DNA of 64,000 bases, from assembly GCA_001898225.1 (NCBI GenBank), contig MKTJ01000028.1, forward strand, positions 79,554 to 143,553, in the 5' to 3' direction. Origin of the DNA: Chloroflexi bacterium 54-19 (GTDB taxonomy: Bacteria; Chloroflexota; Chloroflexia; Chloroheliales; Chloroheliaceae). Positions within the stretch are counted from its first letter, which is position 1, and every line of letters begins with the position of its first letter. A program made the position numbers and the translations under genes. The notes beneath the pieces were generated by a model. That model did not search any database and was not told the origin of the DNA. It saw only the letters and a list, made by a program, of their open reading frames with translations. Positions 1 to 9,042 of this stretch are shown here, one piece after another.

Positions 1-622
1 CCTGTCGGCCAGCGAGAGCCACAACCTTAAAAATGTCCGCATGCCGGTAGCCGAGTCGCTCAAAGCCGCTCATCAAATCGCCGCGATTTTAGGCGAGGCC
101 AAAATGCCTTTTGACGCCGTAATCTCGACCGCCTTTGGCTGTCCCTACGAGGGTGATGTGCCGGTCGAGCGCGTGATGTGGGTAGCGGAACGACTATTAG
201 AGCTGAATCCCAGGCCGGTCCGCATCACCCTGGGCGATACCACCGGCATGGCAAACCCGCTTTTAGTTGACCGCATCGTGGGCGAGTTCCAGGAAAAATT
301 CCCGGACGTGACGCTCTCGCTCCACTTTCACAATACCCGCGGTTCGGGCCTGGCGAACGTCCTGGCCGGGTTACAGCGCGGCGTGACCTATTTCGACTCG
401 TCGCTCGGCGGCCTGGGCGGGTGTCCCTACGCGCCGGGCGCTACCGGAAACATTACGACCGAAGATTTAGTGAACATGCTGCATGACATGGGTATTCAGA
501 CGGGCATTGACCTGGAAAAATTGTTGGAATGTGCCCGGATGGCCCAGGATTTTGTCGGCCACGAATTGCCGAGTCAGGTGCTTAAAGCCGGTCCCCGGTC
601 TCGCCTGACCCCTTTCCACTAA
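1..622 (+). CDS. Hydroxymethylglutaryl-CoA lyase, C-terminal part (5' end outside window)
   Basis: The frame is open to the window edge: the residues before the first ATG at 41 read LSASESHNLKNVR, a typical internal HMG-CoA lyase segment, so the gene starts upstream. The visible ~206 residues cover the second half of a TIM barrel. The metal-binding HxH (HFHNTRG) and the loop SSLGGLGGCPYAPGATGN with the catalytic cysteine are intact. Family knowledge: the enzyme cleaves 3-hydroxy-3-methylglutaryl-CoA to acetyl-CoA and acetoacetate in leucine degradation. Related HMGL-like lyases with other acyl-CoA substrates cannot be excluded from this fragment. The TldD-like gene follows after 24 bases. Confidence 0.85.
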   Translation, partial: LSASESHNLKNVRMPVAESLKAAHQIAAILGEAKMPFDAVISTAFGCPYEGDVPVERVMWVAERLLELNPRPVRITLGDTTGMANPLLVDRIVGEFQEKFPDVTLSLHFHNTRGSGLANVLAGLQRGVTYFDSSLGGLGGCPYAPGATGNITTEDLVNMLHDMGIQTGIDLEKLLECARMAQDFVGHELPSQVLKAGPRSRLTPFH

Positions 623-646
623 TATAAAGAAAGAGAGTCGCCCTCA

Positions 647-2089
647 ATGCGCGATTTAGCAAATGTAGCCCTGGATACCGCCCAGCAGAAGGGCGCCAGT
701 TACGCCGATATTCGCTTTGTAACCGACCGCAGCCGCAACGTCAGCGTTAAAAACGGCAAGGTCGAGTCCCTCTCCAACAACGAGAGCCAGGGCTTCGGGG
801 TCCGCGTGATTGTCAACGGGGCCTGGGGCTTTAGCAGCAGCAGCCTCGTGACCCGGGCTGAAATCGAGCGGGTCACCGCCGAAGCGGTCCAGATTGCCCG
901 CGCCTCAGCCTCGGTCTTCCGCCAACCGGTCCAACTCGGTGACCCGATTTCCATCCAGGACCGCTATGTCACTCCCGCCGACATCGACGTTTTCAGCGTC
1001 TCGCTCGACGACCAGATAAAAATCTTGCTGGAAGCCGACCTCGAAATGCGCCGGGTCGAAGGTATCCGCATCGCCAACGGTATGATTAGCACCCTCAAAA
1101 CGAGCAAGATTTTCGCCAGCACCGAGGGGAGCTATATCGAGCAGGAATTGAGCGAGTCCGGGGCCGGTATCGAGGTCTACGCCGTGAACGAGGACGGCGT
1201 CCAGAAACGGAGTTACCCGAACGCCTTTGGCGGCGGCTGGGAGACCGGCGGTTTCGAGTACGTCCACAAACTTGACTTGCCCGGCCACGCTCGCCGGATT
1301 TCCGAGGAAGCCATCCAACTGCTGACCGCGCCGGTCTGCCCGACCGGTGTCACCAACCTTATTTTGAGCAGCAACCAGGTCGCCTTGCAGGTCCACGAAA
1401 GCTGCGGCCACCCGGTAGAACTCGACCGGGTCATGGGTATGGAGGCCAGCTTTGCCGGGACCAGTTTCCTCACCACCGAGAAAAAAGGTAACTTCCGCTA
1501 CGGCTCCGACCTGGTGAATGTATACGCCGACGCAACCGTACCGCGCGGCCTCGGCACCTTCGGTTACGACGATGAGGGTGTCCCGGCCCAGCGGACCCCG
1601 CTCATCCTCAACGGCATCTTCCAGGACTACATCACCGACCGTGAGACCGCCGCAACGCTCGGCCAGCAGTCCAACGGCACCAGCCGGGCCGATGGCTGGA
1701 ACCGCATCCCCATGATTCGCATGACCAATATCAACCTCGAACCGGGCAACGCCGGGAGCCTCGAAGATATTATCGCCGCCACCGACGAAGGCATCTTTAT
1801 GGATACCAACAAAAGCTGGAGCATTGACGACAAACGGCTCAACTTCCAGTTCGGCCTCGAAGCGGCCTGGGAAATCAAAAACGGCAAGCGCGGCCAACTC
1901 TACCGCAACCCCGCCTACACCGGCATGACCCCGGTCTTCTGGGGCAGTTGCGACCTTATCGGCAGCCGCGACCACTGGACGGTCTGGGGCGTACCGAACT
2001 GCGGTAAGGGCGAACCGATGCAGGGTATGCATGTCGGTCACGGCGCGGCCCCGGCCCGCTTCCACAATATTAAGATTTTTGGAGCGTAG
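647..2089 (+). CDS. tldD: TldD/PmbA family metalloprotease, TldD-type (catalytic) subunit
   Basis: 480 residues. The TldD zinc signature HExxxH is present as HESCGH at residues 250-255, followed by the usual PVELDRVMG stretch. In the characterised bacterial pair, TldD is the catalytic half of a TldD/TldE heterodimeric protease that degrades unfolded peptides and trims some RiPP precursors. The partner-type gene lies 182 bases downstream in the same direction. Length is normal for the family. No RiPP precursor or maturation genes are visible nearby, so a general proteolytic role is the simplest reading. A 386-residue open frame on the opposite strand is a composition artefact. Confidence 0.88.
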   Translation: MRDLANVALDTAQQKGASYADIRFVTDRSRNVSVKNGKVESLSNNESQGFGVRVIVNGAWGFSSSSLVTRAEIERVTAEAVQIARASASVFRQPVQLGDPISIQDRYVTPADIDVFSVSLDDQIKILLEADLEMRRVEGIRIANGMISTLKTSKIFASTEGSYIEQELSESGAGIEVYAVNEDGVQKRSYPNAFGGGWETGGFEYVHKLDLPGHARRISEEAIQLLTAPVCPTGVTNLILSSNQVALQVHESCGHPVELDRVMGMEASFAGTSFLTTEKKGNFRYGSDLVNVYADATVPRGLGTFGYDDEGVPAQRTPLILNGIFQDYITDRETAATLGQQSNGTSRADGWNRIPMIRMTNINLEPGNAGSLEDIIAATDEGIFMDTNKSWSIDDKRLNFQFGLEAAWEIKNGKRGQLYRNPAYTGMTPVFWGSCDLIGSRDHWTVWGVPNCGKGEPMQGMHVGHGAAPARFHNIKIFGA

Positions 2090-2093
2090 ATGT

Positions 2094-2237
2094 CAGAAGT
2101 CAGTAATCAGAAGGCAATACCAGTTATTTGGGCAAATTGAAATTTTAATCCAGGATTTAATACACGTTTGAACTAAAAGAATACTTGGAAATAATGAACA
2201 ATCAGCCCATTATTAAGAAACTGACTACTGACTTCTA
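2094..2237. repeat. Inverted heptad-type repeats between the two TldD-family genes
   Basis: Left arm 2094-2110 (cagaagtcagtaatcag) and right arm 2221-2237 (ctgactactgacttcta) are inverted with 15 of 17 matches. Both arms sit in longer runs with 7-base periodicity; the right side reads ctgacta, ctgactt, ctaactt, ctgacta from 2221 to 2248. The 110 bases between the arms are AT-rich and non-coding. This resembles degenerate short heptanucleotide repeats or a small MITE-like palindromic element. No transposase is associated. Confidence 0.6.
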
Positions 2238-2271
2238 ACTTCTGACTACTTCTTGAAGAAAGTGAAAATAA

Positions 2272-3624
2272 ATGTCGGAAATTTTGGGACGCGACAAGGT
2301 AATTCAACTTTTGCAGGATGGGCTAAGCGCTGCCACCGCCGACCAGACCGAAATAACTTTCGGTGGCGCGCGCAAAAGCCTGACCCGTTTTGCCAACAAC
2401 TACATCCACCAGAACGTCAACGAAAGCAACACCTCTATCCGGGTGCGCTCGGTCTTTGGTCGCAAAATAGGCTCGGCCAGCACTAACCGGCTCGATGCCT
2501 CGGCCATAAAAGAAACCATCAAAATGGCCGAGCAACTGGCCCGCTTACAGGTAGAAGACCCCGATTTTGTCTCGCTGCCCGGCCCGGACGCTAACACGGG
2601 TGAACTCTCTTATCCCGAACCGGACCAGGCCACCTACTTCTCGGACCCTCAACTGCGGGCCGACGGGGCGGGCGCGATTTGCCGGAAAGCGGTCGCAAAC
2701 GGCCTTATCGCCGCCGGGGCTTTCGAGACTACCGGTGTCGAGGAAGCGGTGGTCAACTCGCTCGGCCTCGCCAGCTACTACCAGGGGACCAGCAGCCACC
2801 TGAACACGGTCGTGATGGGCGACGCCGGGAGTGGCTGGGGCGAACGCTTGAGCCGGAAAGTCGGCGAGATTGATTACGAAGCGGTCGCGGAAGAGGCGGT
2901 CGGCAAAGCCCTGCGCAGCCAGTCGCCTATCGCGCTTGACCCCGGCGAATACGAGGTTATCCTGGAAGAATACGCCGTTGCCGAAATGCTCAACTACATG
3001 TCCTATCTAGGCTTCGGGGCGCTTTCCATCCAGGAAGACCGCAGCTTTATGGAACTTGGCAAACAAATCATGAGCCCGCTGGTCACCATCTATGATGACG
3101 GCAACAGCCCTGAAGGCATCGTGTCGCCGTTCGACGCGGAAGGGGTCCACCGCCGCAAAGTTACCCTGATTGATAAAGGCGTCGCCAACGCGGTCGTCTA
3201 CGATAGCTACACCGCCAACCGGGAAATCGGCAAGCACAACACCGGCCATTCCAGCGGGGCGCAGGGCGACGTGGGCGCTATCCCCCTCAATATGTTTATC
3301 GGGGCGGGTGACAAGACCAAAGAGGAAATGATAAAGAGCATCAAGCGGGGGCTGTGGGTCACACGCTTCCACTATGTCAACCCTCTCGTCCCCGAAAAGG
3401 CCGTTTTAACCGGCATGACGCGGGATGGCACTTTCCTGATTGAGAACGGCGAAATTACCCGCCCGGTCAAGAATTTCCGCTTCACCCAGAGCGCTGTCGA
3501 AGCTCTCAACGAAGTGGTGGCGCTCAGCAGCGACCGTAGGCTGCTGCCGTCCTTCGCTTTTGGCAACCTGGTCCCGGCGATACATTGCCGCCGTTTCACT
3601 TTCAACAGCGCGACCGAGTTTTAG
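2272..3624 (+). CDS. pmbA: TldD/PmbA family protein, PmbA/TldE-type (non-catalytic) subunit
   Basis: 450 residues, with PmbA/TldE features throughout: an N-terminal domain with the GARKSLTRFANNYIHQNV segment and the C-terminal ending FTFNSATEF typical of complete family members. The HExxxH zinc site of the upstream paralogue is absent, as expected for the TldE-type subunit that complements the TldD active site. It lies downstream of the TldD-type gene, separated by a repeat-bearing 182-base spacer, so co-transcription is likely but not proven. The ATG at 2272 follows a purine-rich GAAAGTGAAAATAA stretch. Confidence 0.85.
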   Translation: MSEILGRDKVIQLLQDGLSAATADQTEITFGGARKSLTRFANNYIHQNVNESNTSIRVRSVFGRKIGSASTNRLDASAIKETIKMAEQLARLQVEDPDFVSLPGPDANTGELSYPEPDQATYFSDPQLRADGAGAICRKAVANGLIAAGAFETTGVEEAVVNSLGLASYYQGTSSHLNTVVMGDAGSGWGERLSRKVGEIDYEAVAEEAVGKALRSQSPIALDPGEYEVILEEYAVAEMLNYMSYLGFGALSIQEDRSFMELGKQIMSPLVTIYDDGNSPEGIVSPFDAEGVHRRKVTLIDKGVANAVVYDSYTANREIGKHNTGHSSGAQGDVGAIPLNMFIGAGDKTKEEMIKSIKRGLWVTRFHYVNPLVPEKAVLTGMTRDGTFLIENGEITRPVKNFRFTQSAVEALNEVVALSSDRRLLPSFAFGNLVPAIHCRRFTFNSATEF

Positions 3625-3722
3625 AGTATAATCCGGTCTTGGATTGTATTAGAATCTACCGGTAGCTTTCCGCTTTAGTAACTATACAGGAACTACCCAG
3701 GAAAACTATAAAGGAAAATAAC

Positions 3723-5039
3723 GTGTTAACACAGCAATCACCTTCACCGAAAGCCAGCCAGGCGGCGGTCCGCTGCATCGCCTGTGGCCGGGAACACCCA
3801 ATCCAAGAAGCCAACGATATGTGCCTGGACTGTGGCAGCCTGCTGGAAGTCCAGCACCCGCTCGAAACCCTCAAAGGCACTATAACGCGCCAGTGGGTGG
3901 AAGAACGCTATGCTTCGCGGGCTTTTCCGAACCAGAGCGGGGTCTGGCGCTGGCGCGAACTGGTCGCTCCTTTCCCGGACGAAACGTTGGTGACGCGCCG
4001 GGAAGGCAACACCAACCTTTACGAGGACGCCCGCCTGGCCCGTTTCACCGGGGTGGATAACCTGTGGCTCAAACACGAAGGCGAGAACCCGACCGGCTCT
4101 TTCAAGGACCGGGGCATGACTGTCGGCATCACCCACGCCAAATGGATTGGGGCGAAGTATGTTGCCTGCGCTTCCAGCGGCAACACTTCCTCGGCCCTGG
4201 CCGGGTACGCCGCCCGCGCCGGGCTGCAAGCCCTGACCTTCGTACCCGCCGGGAAGGTCGCAGTCGGCAAACTGGCCCAGACCGTCGCTTACGGCGCGAA
4301 GACCATCCAGGTCAGCGAAGGCAGTTTCGACGACGCCCTCGAACTGGTCCGGCAAGTCTCCCGGCAGCGTGGGGTCTACCTGGTCAACTCGGTCAACCCT
4401 TTCCGCCTGGAAGGTCAGAAGACCATCATTTTTGAAGCCCTCGAACAGCTTAACTGGCAGGTGCCGGACTGGATCGTGGTGCCGGGCGGCAACCTGGGCA
4501 ATACCAGCGCCTTTGGCAAAGCTCTCTACGAGTTGCGCGAAATCGGCCTTATCGGGCCCAAACTGCCCCGGATTGCGACCATCCAGGCCGCAGGCAGCAA
4601 CCCGTTCTATAAATATTTCAAAAACGGCTTCAAAAATTACCAGCCGGTACAGCCGGAAACGGTCGCGACAGCCATCCGCATCGGCAACCCGGTCAACCTG
4701 CCTAAGGCGGTCCGGGCCCTTCAGTGGACCGATGGCATTGTCGAGGAAGTCTCGGACGCCGAAATCCTTGCCGCCAAGGCCGAACTCGATCGGAGCGGTA
4801 TCGGTGGTGAACCCGCCGCCGCCGCGACCCTGGCCGGTCTGCGCAAACTGACCGCCAGCGGCACGATTAAACCGGGCGAGGGCGTGGTCGGCATCCTGAC
4901 CGGGCATATTCTCAAAGATGCCGATGCTATCGTGCACTACCACTTCGACACTGACAGCACCGCCCCGGACGCCAACCGCCCCTTACAGGTCCGCGCCAAT
5001 ATCGACGATGTCCTGCGGGTGCTGGACGAAACCCGGTAA
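3723..5039 (+). CDS. thrC: Threonine synthase
   Basis: 438 residues, GTG start with AAGGA seven bases upstream. An N-terminal zinc-ribbon-like motif has C18, C21, C34 and C37. The fold-type II PLP site is PTGSFKDRGM, with K128 as Schiff-base lysine; phosphate-loop segments SSGNTSSALAGYAARAG and VPGGNLGNTSAFGK follow. The reaction converts O-phospho-L-homoserine to L-threonine. The length and zinc-ribbon form are common in bacterial and archaeal threonine synthases. No other threonine-pathway genes are beside it. A TATAAT at 3627-3632 lies in the preceding spacer, with no convincing -35 box. Confidence 0.92.
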   Translation: MLTQQSPSPKASQAAVRCIACGREHPIQEANDMCLDCGSLLEVQHPLETLKGTITRQWVEERYASRAFPNQSGVWRWRELVAPFPDETLVTRREGNTNLYEDARLARFTGVDNLWLKHEGENPTGSFKDRGMTVGITHAKWIGAKYVACASSGNTSSALAGYAARAGLQALTFVPAGKVAVGKLAQTVAYGAKTIQVSEGSFDDALELVRQVSRQRGVYLVNSVNPFRLEGQKTIIFEALEQLNWQVPDWIVVPGGNLGNTSAFGKALYELREIGLIGPKLPRIATIQAAGSNPFYKYFKNGFKNYQPVQPETVATAIRIGNPVNLPKAVRALQWTDGIVEEVSDAEILAAKAELDRSGIGGEPAAAATLAGLRKLTASGTIKPGEGVVGILTGHILKDADAIVHYHFDTDSTAPDANRPLQVRANIDDVLRVLDETR

Positions 5040-5075
5040 ACGGGGGTAACCCGTCTGTATATTTGTACCTCTAAA

Positions 5076-5115
5076 GGCCGCCCACCAGTTATTGCTCCTG
5101 AAAGGTTGGGCGGCC
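5076..5115. other. Hairpin after thrC
   Basis: ggccgccca (5076-5084) pairs with tgggcggcc (5107-5115) around a 22-base loop. There is no T-run on either side, so it is not a classical intrinsic terminator. It may be a 3' stabilising hairpin. Confidence 0.4.
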
Positions 5116-5174
5116 ATCAAACTCAAAATTAACCCTGGTAACAGGGGTTTTGGCATCAGATTTACAAAGACTTT

Positions 5175-6446
5175 ATGCACCCAGTCACAATTGGACCCCA
5201 CCCTCGGATAACAAAAGGGGGTGGGGAGATTAAAATTTGTAACACGTTATATTGGGGTACTAACCAGAGTTGGGAGTTGGAATTCACCTTCGATAACGAT
5301 ACGCTACCCCTGACCGCTGAACTCGACCCCTGGCTGGGCGTGGCTTTGTTACCTGCCATGCAGGCCGGACTCGACCTCAAACTTACCCGCCCGGTTTCTG
5401 CCCGCTTGCTGCAAAACTTGCCTGCTATCCAATCCATCTTTAACACCTGGGATGCAACCTATAACAAAATAAAGGTCACGGCCCCGGCTCGCTCAAAACC
5501 CATTTATGATGCCAAACGAAAGACGACCTGTTTCTTCTCGGCGGGGATTGACTCGTTTTACACCGTCCTGAACCACCTCGACGAGATTGACGTGCTGATT
5601 CATCTCGATAATCCCTGGGCCGGGGAAGAAGGCCGCGCCAGGATGCTTGGCAAGATAAAAGAAGCTGCCCACCGGCTCGGTAAAGAACTCATCATCGTTA
5701 AAAGCAATTTCAGGGACTTCCTTGATAACTATACCGAATGGGATTTCAGCCACGGAGCGGCTCTTTTAACCCTGGCGCACCTGTTGGCTCCTTATCTCTC
5801 AAAGGTTTACATGGCGAGCGCCTATACCTATGCGGACCTGAGACCTAACGGTACCCATCCATTACTCGATTATCTGTGGAGTACCGAGGACTTAGAAGTT
5901 GTTCACGATGGGGCCGACACGCATAAATATATTAAAACCCATATTGTGGCCAGGAACGAAATCTTTCTCGACTGCGTACGCGTCTGCTGGTTAAATATAG
6001 AGAATGAAAAAAATTGCGGGCGCTGTTCGAAATGCCTGGTTACAATGGTTGGTTTGCGGCTGGAAGGTGTCCTCGACCGCTGCCCGGCTTTCGCCGTCCC
6101 GCTCGACCTTGAATACCTGGCTAATTTTCATTTCGAATTCAGCCATCAAATTTTGGACATGTACCTGGACGCGCTGGAAAGCCGGGGCGACGACCCGGAG
6201 TTAGAGGCTGCCTTGCGCCAGGCCCTGGTCAATAGTAAAAGCAAAATCCTGGCGGTCCCGGCAAAAGGCCCTGAAGGTATGCCCGGTAGTGATGAGATGA
6301 AAGAACTGCGCCGGAAGGTGGCCTATTACGAACAACCACTCCGGTTTCAAATTGTCGATAAAGTCAACCGGATCTTAAATAAAAACCGGTCTATTCACCG
6401 GGCCGGGGAATTTTTGGCCCATAAGGTCTGGCATTTTCTGAAATAA
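5175..6446 (+). CDS. PP-loop (adenine nucleotide alpha hydrolase-like) ATPase, copy 1
   Basis: 423 residues, cytoplasmic, no signal. The PP-loop reads FFSAGIDSFYT, against the canonical SGGxDS, so the second position is Ala. Near residues 265-290 is a zinc-type cluster CVRVCW ... NCGRCSKC, reminiscent of the Cys-rich site of QueC/ExsB-like proteins. The N-terminal ~110 residues are of unknown fold. PP-loop enzymes adenylate a carboxyl, amide or oxo group before amide, nitrile or thiol formation; the substrate here is unknown. It is followed after 86 bases by a close paralogue with two almost identical DNA blocks (5401-5476 and 5592-5669). Confidence 0.65.
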   Translation: MHPVTIGPHPRITKGGGEIKICNTLYWGTNQSWELEFTFDNDTLPLTAELDPWLGVALLPAMQAGLDLKLTRPVSARLLQNLPAIQSIFNTWDATYNKIKVTAPARSKPIYDAKRKTTCFFSAGIDSFYTVLNHLDEIDVLIHLDNPWAGEEGRARMLGKIKEAAHRLGKELIIVKSNFRDFLDNYTEWDFSHGAALLTLAHLLAPYLSKVYMASAYTYADLRPNGTHPLLDYLWSTEDLEVVHDGADTHKYIKTHIVARNEIFLDCVRVCWLNIENEKNCGRCSKCLVTMVGLRLEGVLDRCPAFAVPLDLEYLANFHFEFSHQILDMYLDALESRGDDPELEAALRQALVNSKSKILAVPAKGPEGMPGSDEMKELRRKVAYYEQPLRFQIVDKVNRILNKNRSIHRAGEFLAHKVWHFLK

Positions 6447-6532
6447 ACTGCGCAGCTTTATGCTCATGGCTGCTCGATTAGCAACAAAACACCAAATAAA
6501 TATTTTACTGCCACAAAGTGTTGAGAGGCTAA

Positions 6533-7798
6533 ATGTCACCGATAACTATTTCGTCTTGCCCCACAATCTCCAAAAATGGCACCGGAGAAATAAAAATTTG
6601 CAATACCATCCAATGGAGTAAAGACCAGACCTGGCAGTTAGAGTTCTGTTTCGATGGTGACCTGTTGCCCCTGAGCGAGGAACTCGACCCCTGGTTGGTG
6701 CTGGCATTGCTCCCGGCGATGTGCGCGGGTAGGGACCTCGAACTTACCCACCCGGTCTCCTCCCGCTTGCTGCAAAACTTACCTGCTATCCAATCCATCT
6801 TTAACACCTGGGATGCAACCTATAAGAAAATAAAGGTTTCGGCCCCGACCAGACCTGACCCCGGCTTTAACGGCAAGGGTAAGACGGCTTGCTTTTTCTC
6901 CGGCGGGGTTGATTCCTTTTACACTATCCTGAAGTACCGGGACAAGATTGATGTGCTGATTCATCTCGACAATCCCTGGGCCAGGGAAGAAGGCCGCGCC
7001 AGGATGCTTGGCAAGATAAAAGAAGCTGCCGAACGGCTGGGCAAACCCCTCATTATTATCAAGAGTAACTTCCGGGATTTCCTGGATACCTACACCGAGT
7101 GGGAATACAGTCACGGCGCGGCCATCATGGCATTGGCTTTATTCCTGACCCCTTACATTTCGAAAATTTACCTTGCAGGCGATTATACCTACGCCAGTCT
7201 CGAACCAAACGGGGTGCATCCCCTGCTCGACCCCCTATGGGGCACCGAAACCCTGGAAGTAATCCATGACGGTCTGGAAGCTACCCGGCTGCAAAAAATC
7301 GAGCTTATGGAAGGTAACAATATTATGTTAAGCTCGTTACGGGTCTGCTGGGAAAATATTGAAAACGAGTTGAACTGCGGACGTTGCCGTAAATGTCTCT
7401 ACACCATGGTCAGCTTACGCGCCGCTGGCCTCCTCAACCATTGCCCGACCTTTGCCGTTCCGCTCGATTTAGAGTACCTGGTCAATTTTGACTTCCTGAC
7501 CGTAGCCGCCCGCTGGTGTCTTCTTGAAAACCTGGAAGCGCTTGAAAACCGGGGGACTGACCCCGAACTGGAAGAAGCCCTGCGGCGGTCCCTGGCCCGG
7601 CAAAAACCGCTCCCCCAGCAAAAGTTACTTACCGGGACCGACCCCGAACTTTCTGAGTTGCGTCAGAAAGTCACCTTCTATGACCAGACCCTGCGCTTCC
7701 AACTTGCGGATAAAGTCAACCGGCTTTTGAGTAAAAACCGGGCAATCCACCGGGTGGGAGAGACCCTGGCCCACCGGGCCTGGAAATGGCTGAAATAA
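6533..7798 (+). CDS. PP-loop (adenine nucleotide alpha hydrolase-like) ATPase, copy 2
   Basis: 421 residues, colinear with the preceding gene. It keeps the canonical PP-loop FFSGGVDSFYT and the cysteine cluster LRVCW ... NCGRCRKC. DNA at 6762-6837 and 6952-7030 is nearly identical to the corresponding parts of copy 1, while the rest has diverged, which suggests gene conversion after a duplication. Function is unknown: I recognise the ATPase fold and the probable zinc site only. The intact loop makes this the better candidate for the catalytic member. No queuosine, sulphur-transfer or sugar genes adjoin it. Confidence 0.65.
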   Translation: MSPITISSCPTISKNGTGEIKICNTIQWSKDQTWQLEFCFDGDLLPLSEELDPWLVLALLPAMCAGRDLELTHPVSSRLLQNLPAIQSIFNTWDATYKKIKVSAPTRPDPGFNGKGKTACFFSGGVDSFYTILKYRDKIDVLIHLDNPWAREEGRARMLGKIKEAAERLGKPLIIIKSNFRDFLDTYTEWEYSHGAAIMALALFLTPYISKIYLAGDYTYASLEPNGVHPLLDPLWGTETLEVIHDGLEATRLQKIELMEGNNIMLSSLRVCWENIENELNCGRCRKCLYTMVSLRAAGLLNHCPTFAVPLDLEYLVNFDFLTVAARWCLLENLEALENRGTDPELEEALRRSLARQKPLPQQKLLTGTDPELSELRQKVTFYDQTLRFQLADKVNRLLSKNRAIHRVGETLAHRAWKWLK

Positions 7799-8035
7799 GA
7801 TTAGCCGTTTAATCCATATTCCTTCTTAATCTTTCCCCTTAATAATCTCTATCGAACCTGGCCTGGTTTTTTAACGGTGTGCCTAGACAGTTAAAATTGG
7901 TTTGTGATACTCTTTTTAACGAACCCTTTGATTGGAACATTTTGCAAAAGATTTCGACTTCCGGCAAATTCCTTATTGCCACTGTTAGCAAAATTTATTC
8001 AATGGTGAGTAAATTTTAGGAAGGATGGTTTAACA

Positions 8036-9034
8036 ATGCCTGAGAAGATAGATCGGAACCTTTCCCTGGAACTGGTGCGCGTGACCGAGGCTGCCGCCAT
8101 GGCCGCCGCCCGGTTGATGGGCCGGGGAGATAAGGATGCCGCCGATGGCGCGGCAGTCCAGGCGATGCGGATTGCGCTTTCGAGCGTCGGAATGGATGGG
8201 ACAGTAGTTATCGGAGAAGGGGAAAAAGACCAGGCCCCTATGCTTTTTATCGGGGAAAAAATCGGTACCGGCGAACCCCCCAAAGTTGATATTGCCGTTG
8301 ACCCAATTGATGGGACCCGCCTCCTGGCCGGGGGATTGCCCAACGCTATCTCGGTTGTGGCCCTGGCCGAAGAAGGTTCGCTTTACCACAGCCCCGGCAT
8401 TTTCTACATGAACAAGATCGCGGTTGGGCCCGCCGCGAAAGGCCACATCGACCTGGACCAATCGGTCGAATGGAACATCAAGAGCGTGGCCCAGGCCAAG
8501 AAAATGGATGTCAGCGAGTTGACCGTGGTTATATTGGAACGCCCCCGCCACGAGCAACTTATCCGCGAGGTACGCCAGGCCGGGGCCCGCATCAAGTTGA
8601 TTACCGATGGTGACGTGGCCGGGTCAATCATGACAGCCCTGGACGGGACCGGGGTAGACATCCTGATGGGTATCGGGGGCTCGCCGGAGGCCGTCATTTC
8701 CGCCTGCGCCCTTAAATGTATCGGTGGCGATATTCAATGCCGCCTGTATCCGCGTGATGACGACGAAAAACGCCAGGCCAGCGAAATGGGCGCGGATTTT
8801 AATAAGCTATTCACGATTAACGACCTCGCCAAGGGCGAAAATATTTTCGTGTCGCTGACCGGCATCACGAATGGCGAACTGGTGGCCGGGGTGAAGTATC
8901 ACGAGAACGGTCTCGAAACCCACTCGCTGGTCATGCGGAGCAAATCCGGCACCGTCCGGGACGTGCGGGCGCGGCATCGCCTCGACAAGCTGATGGCTTT
9001 CAGCGAAATCGAGTTTATGCAACATCATTCGTAA
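8036..9034 (+). CDS. glpX: Fructose-1,6-bisphosphatase class II
   Basis: 332 residues, full family length. Hallmarks are GEGEKDQAPM and VDPIDGTRLL, the metal-binding motifs of the GlpX lithium-sensitive phosphatase family. It hydrolyses fructose 1,6-bisphosphate to fructose 6-phosphate in gluconeogenesis; some homologues also act on sedoheptulose 1,7-bisphosphate. An AGGAAGG sits 12 bases before the ATG. The epimerase-like gene starts 8 bases after the stop, so the two are probably co-transcribed. Confidence 0.92.
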   Translation: MPEKIDRNLSLELVRVTEAAAMAAARLMGRGDKDAADGAAVQAMRIALSSVGMDGTVVIGEGEKDQAPMLFIGEKIGTGEPPKVDIAVDPIDGTRLLAGGLPNAISVVALAEEGSLYHSPGIFYMNKIAVGPAAKGHIDLDQSVEWNIKSVAQAKKMDVSELTVVILERPRHEQLIREVRQAGARIKLITDGDVAGSIMTALDGTGVDILMGIGGSPEAVISACALKCIGGDIQCRLYPRDDDEKRQASEMGADFNKLFTINDLAKGENIFVSLTGITNGELVAGVKYHENGLETHSLVMRSKSGTVRDVRARHRLDKLMAFSEIEFMQHHS

Positions 9035-9042
9035 CAGGTTTT

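Noticed and set aside
905..2065. 386-residue minus-strand open frame opposite the TldD-type gene
   Set aside because: Antisense composition artefact with no recognisable motif.
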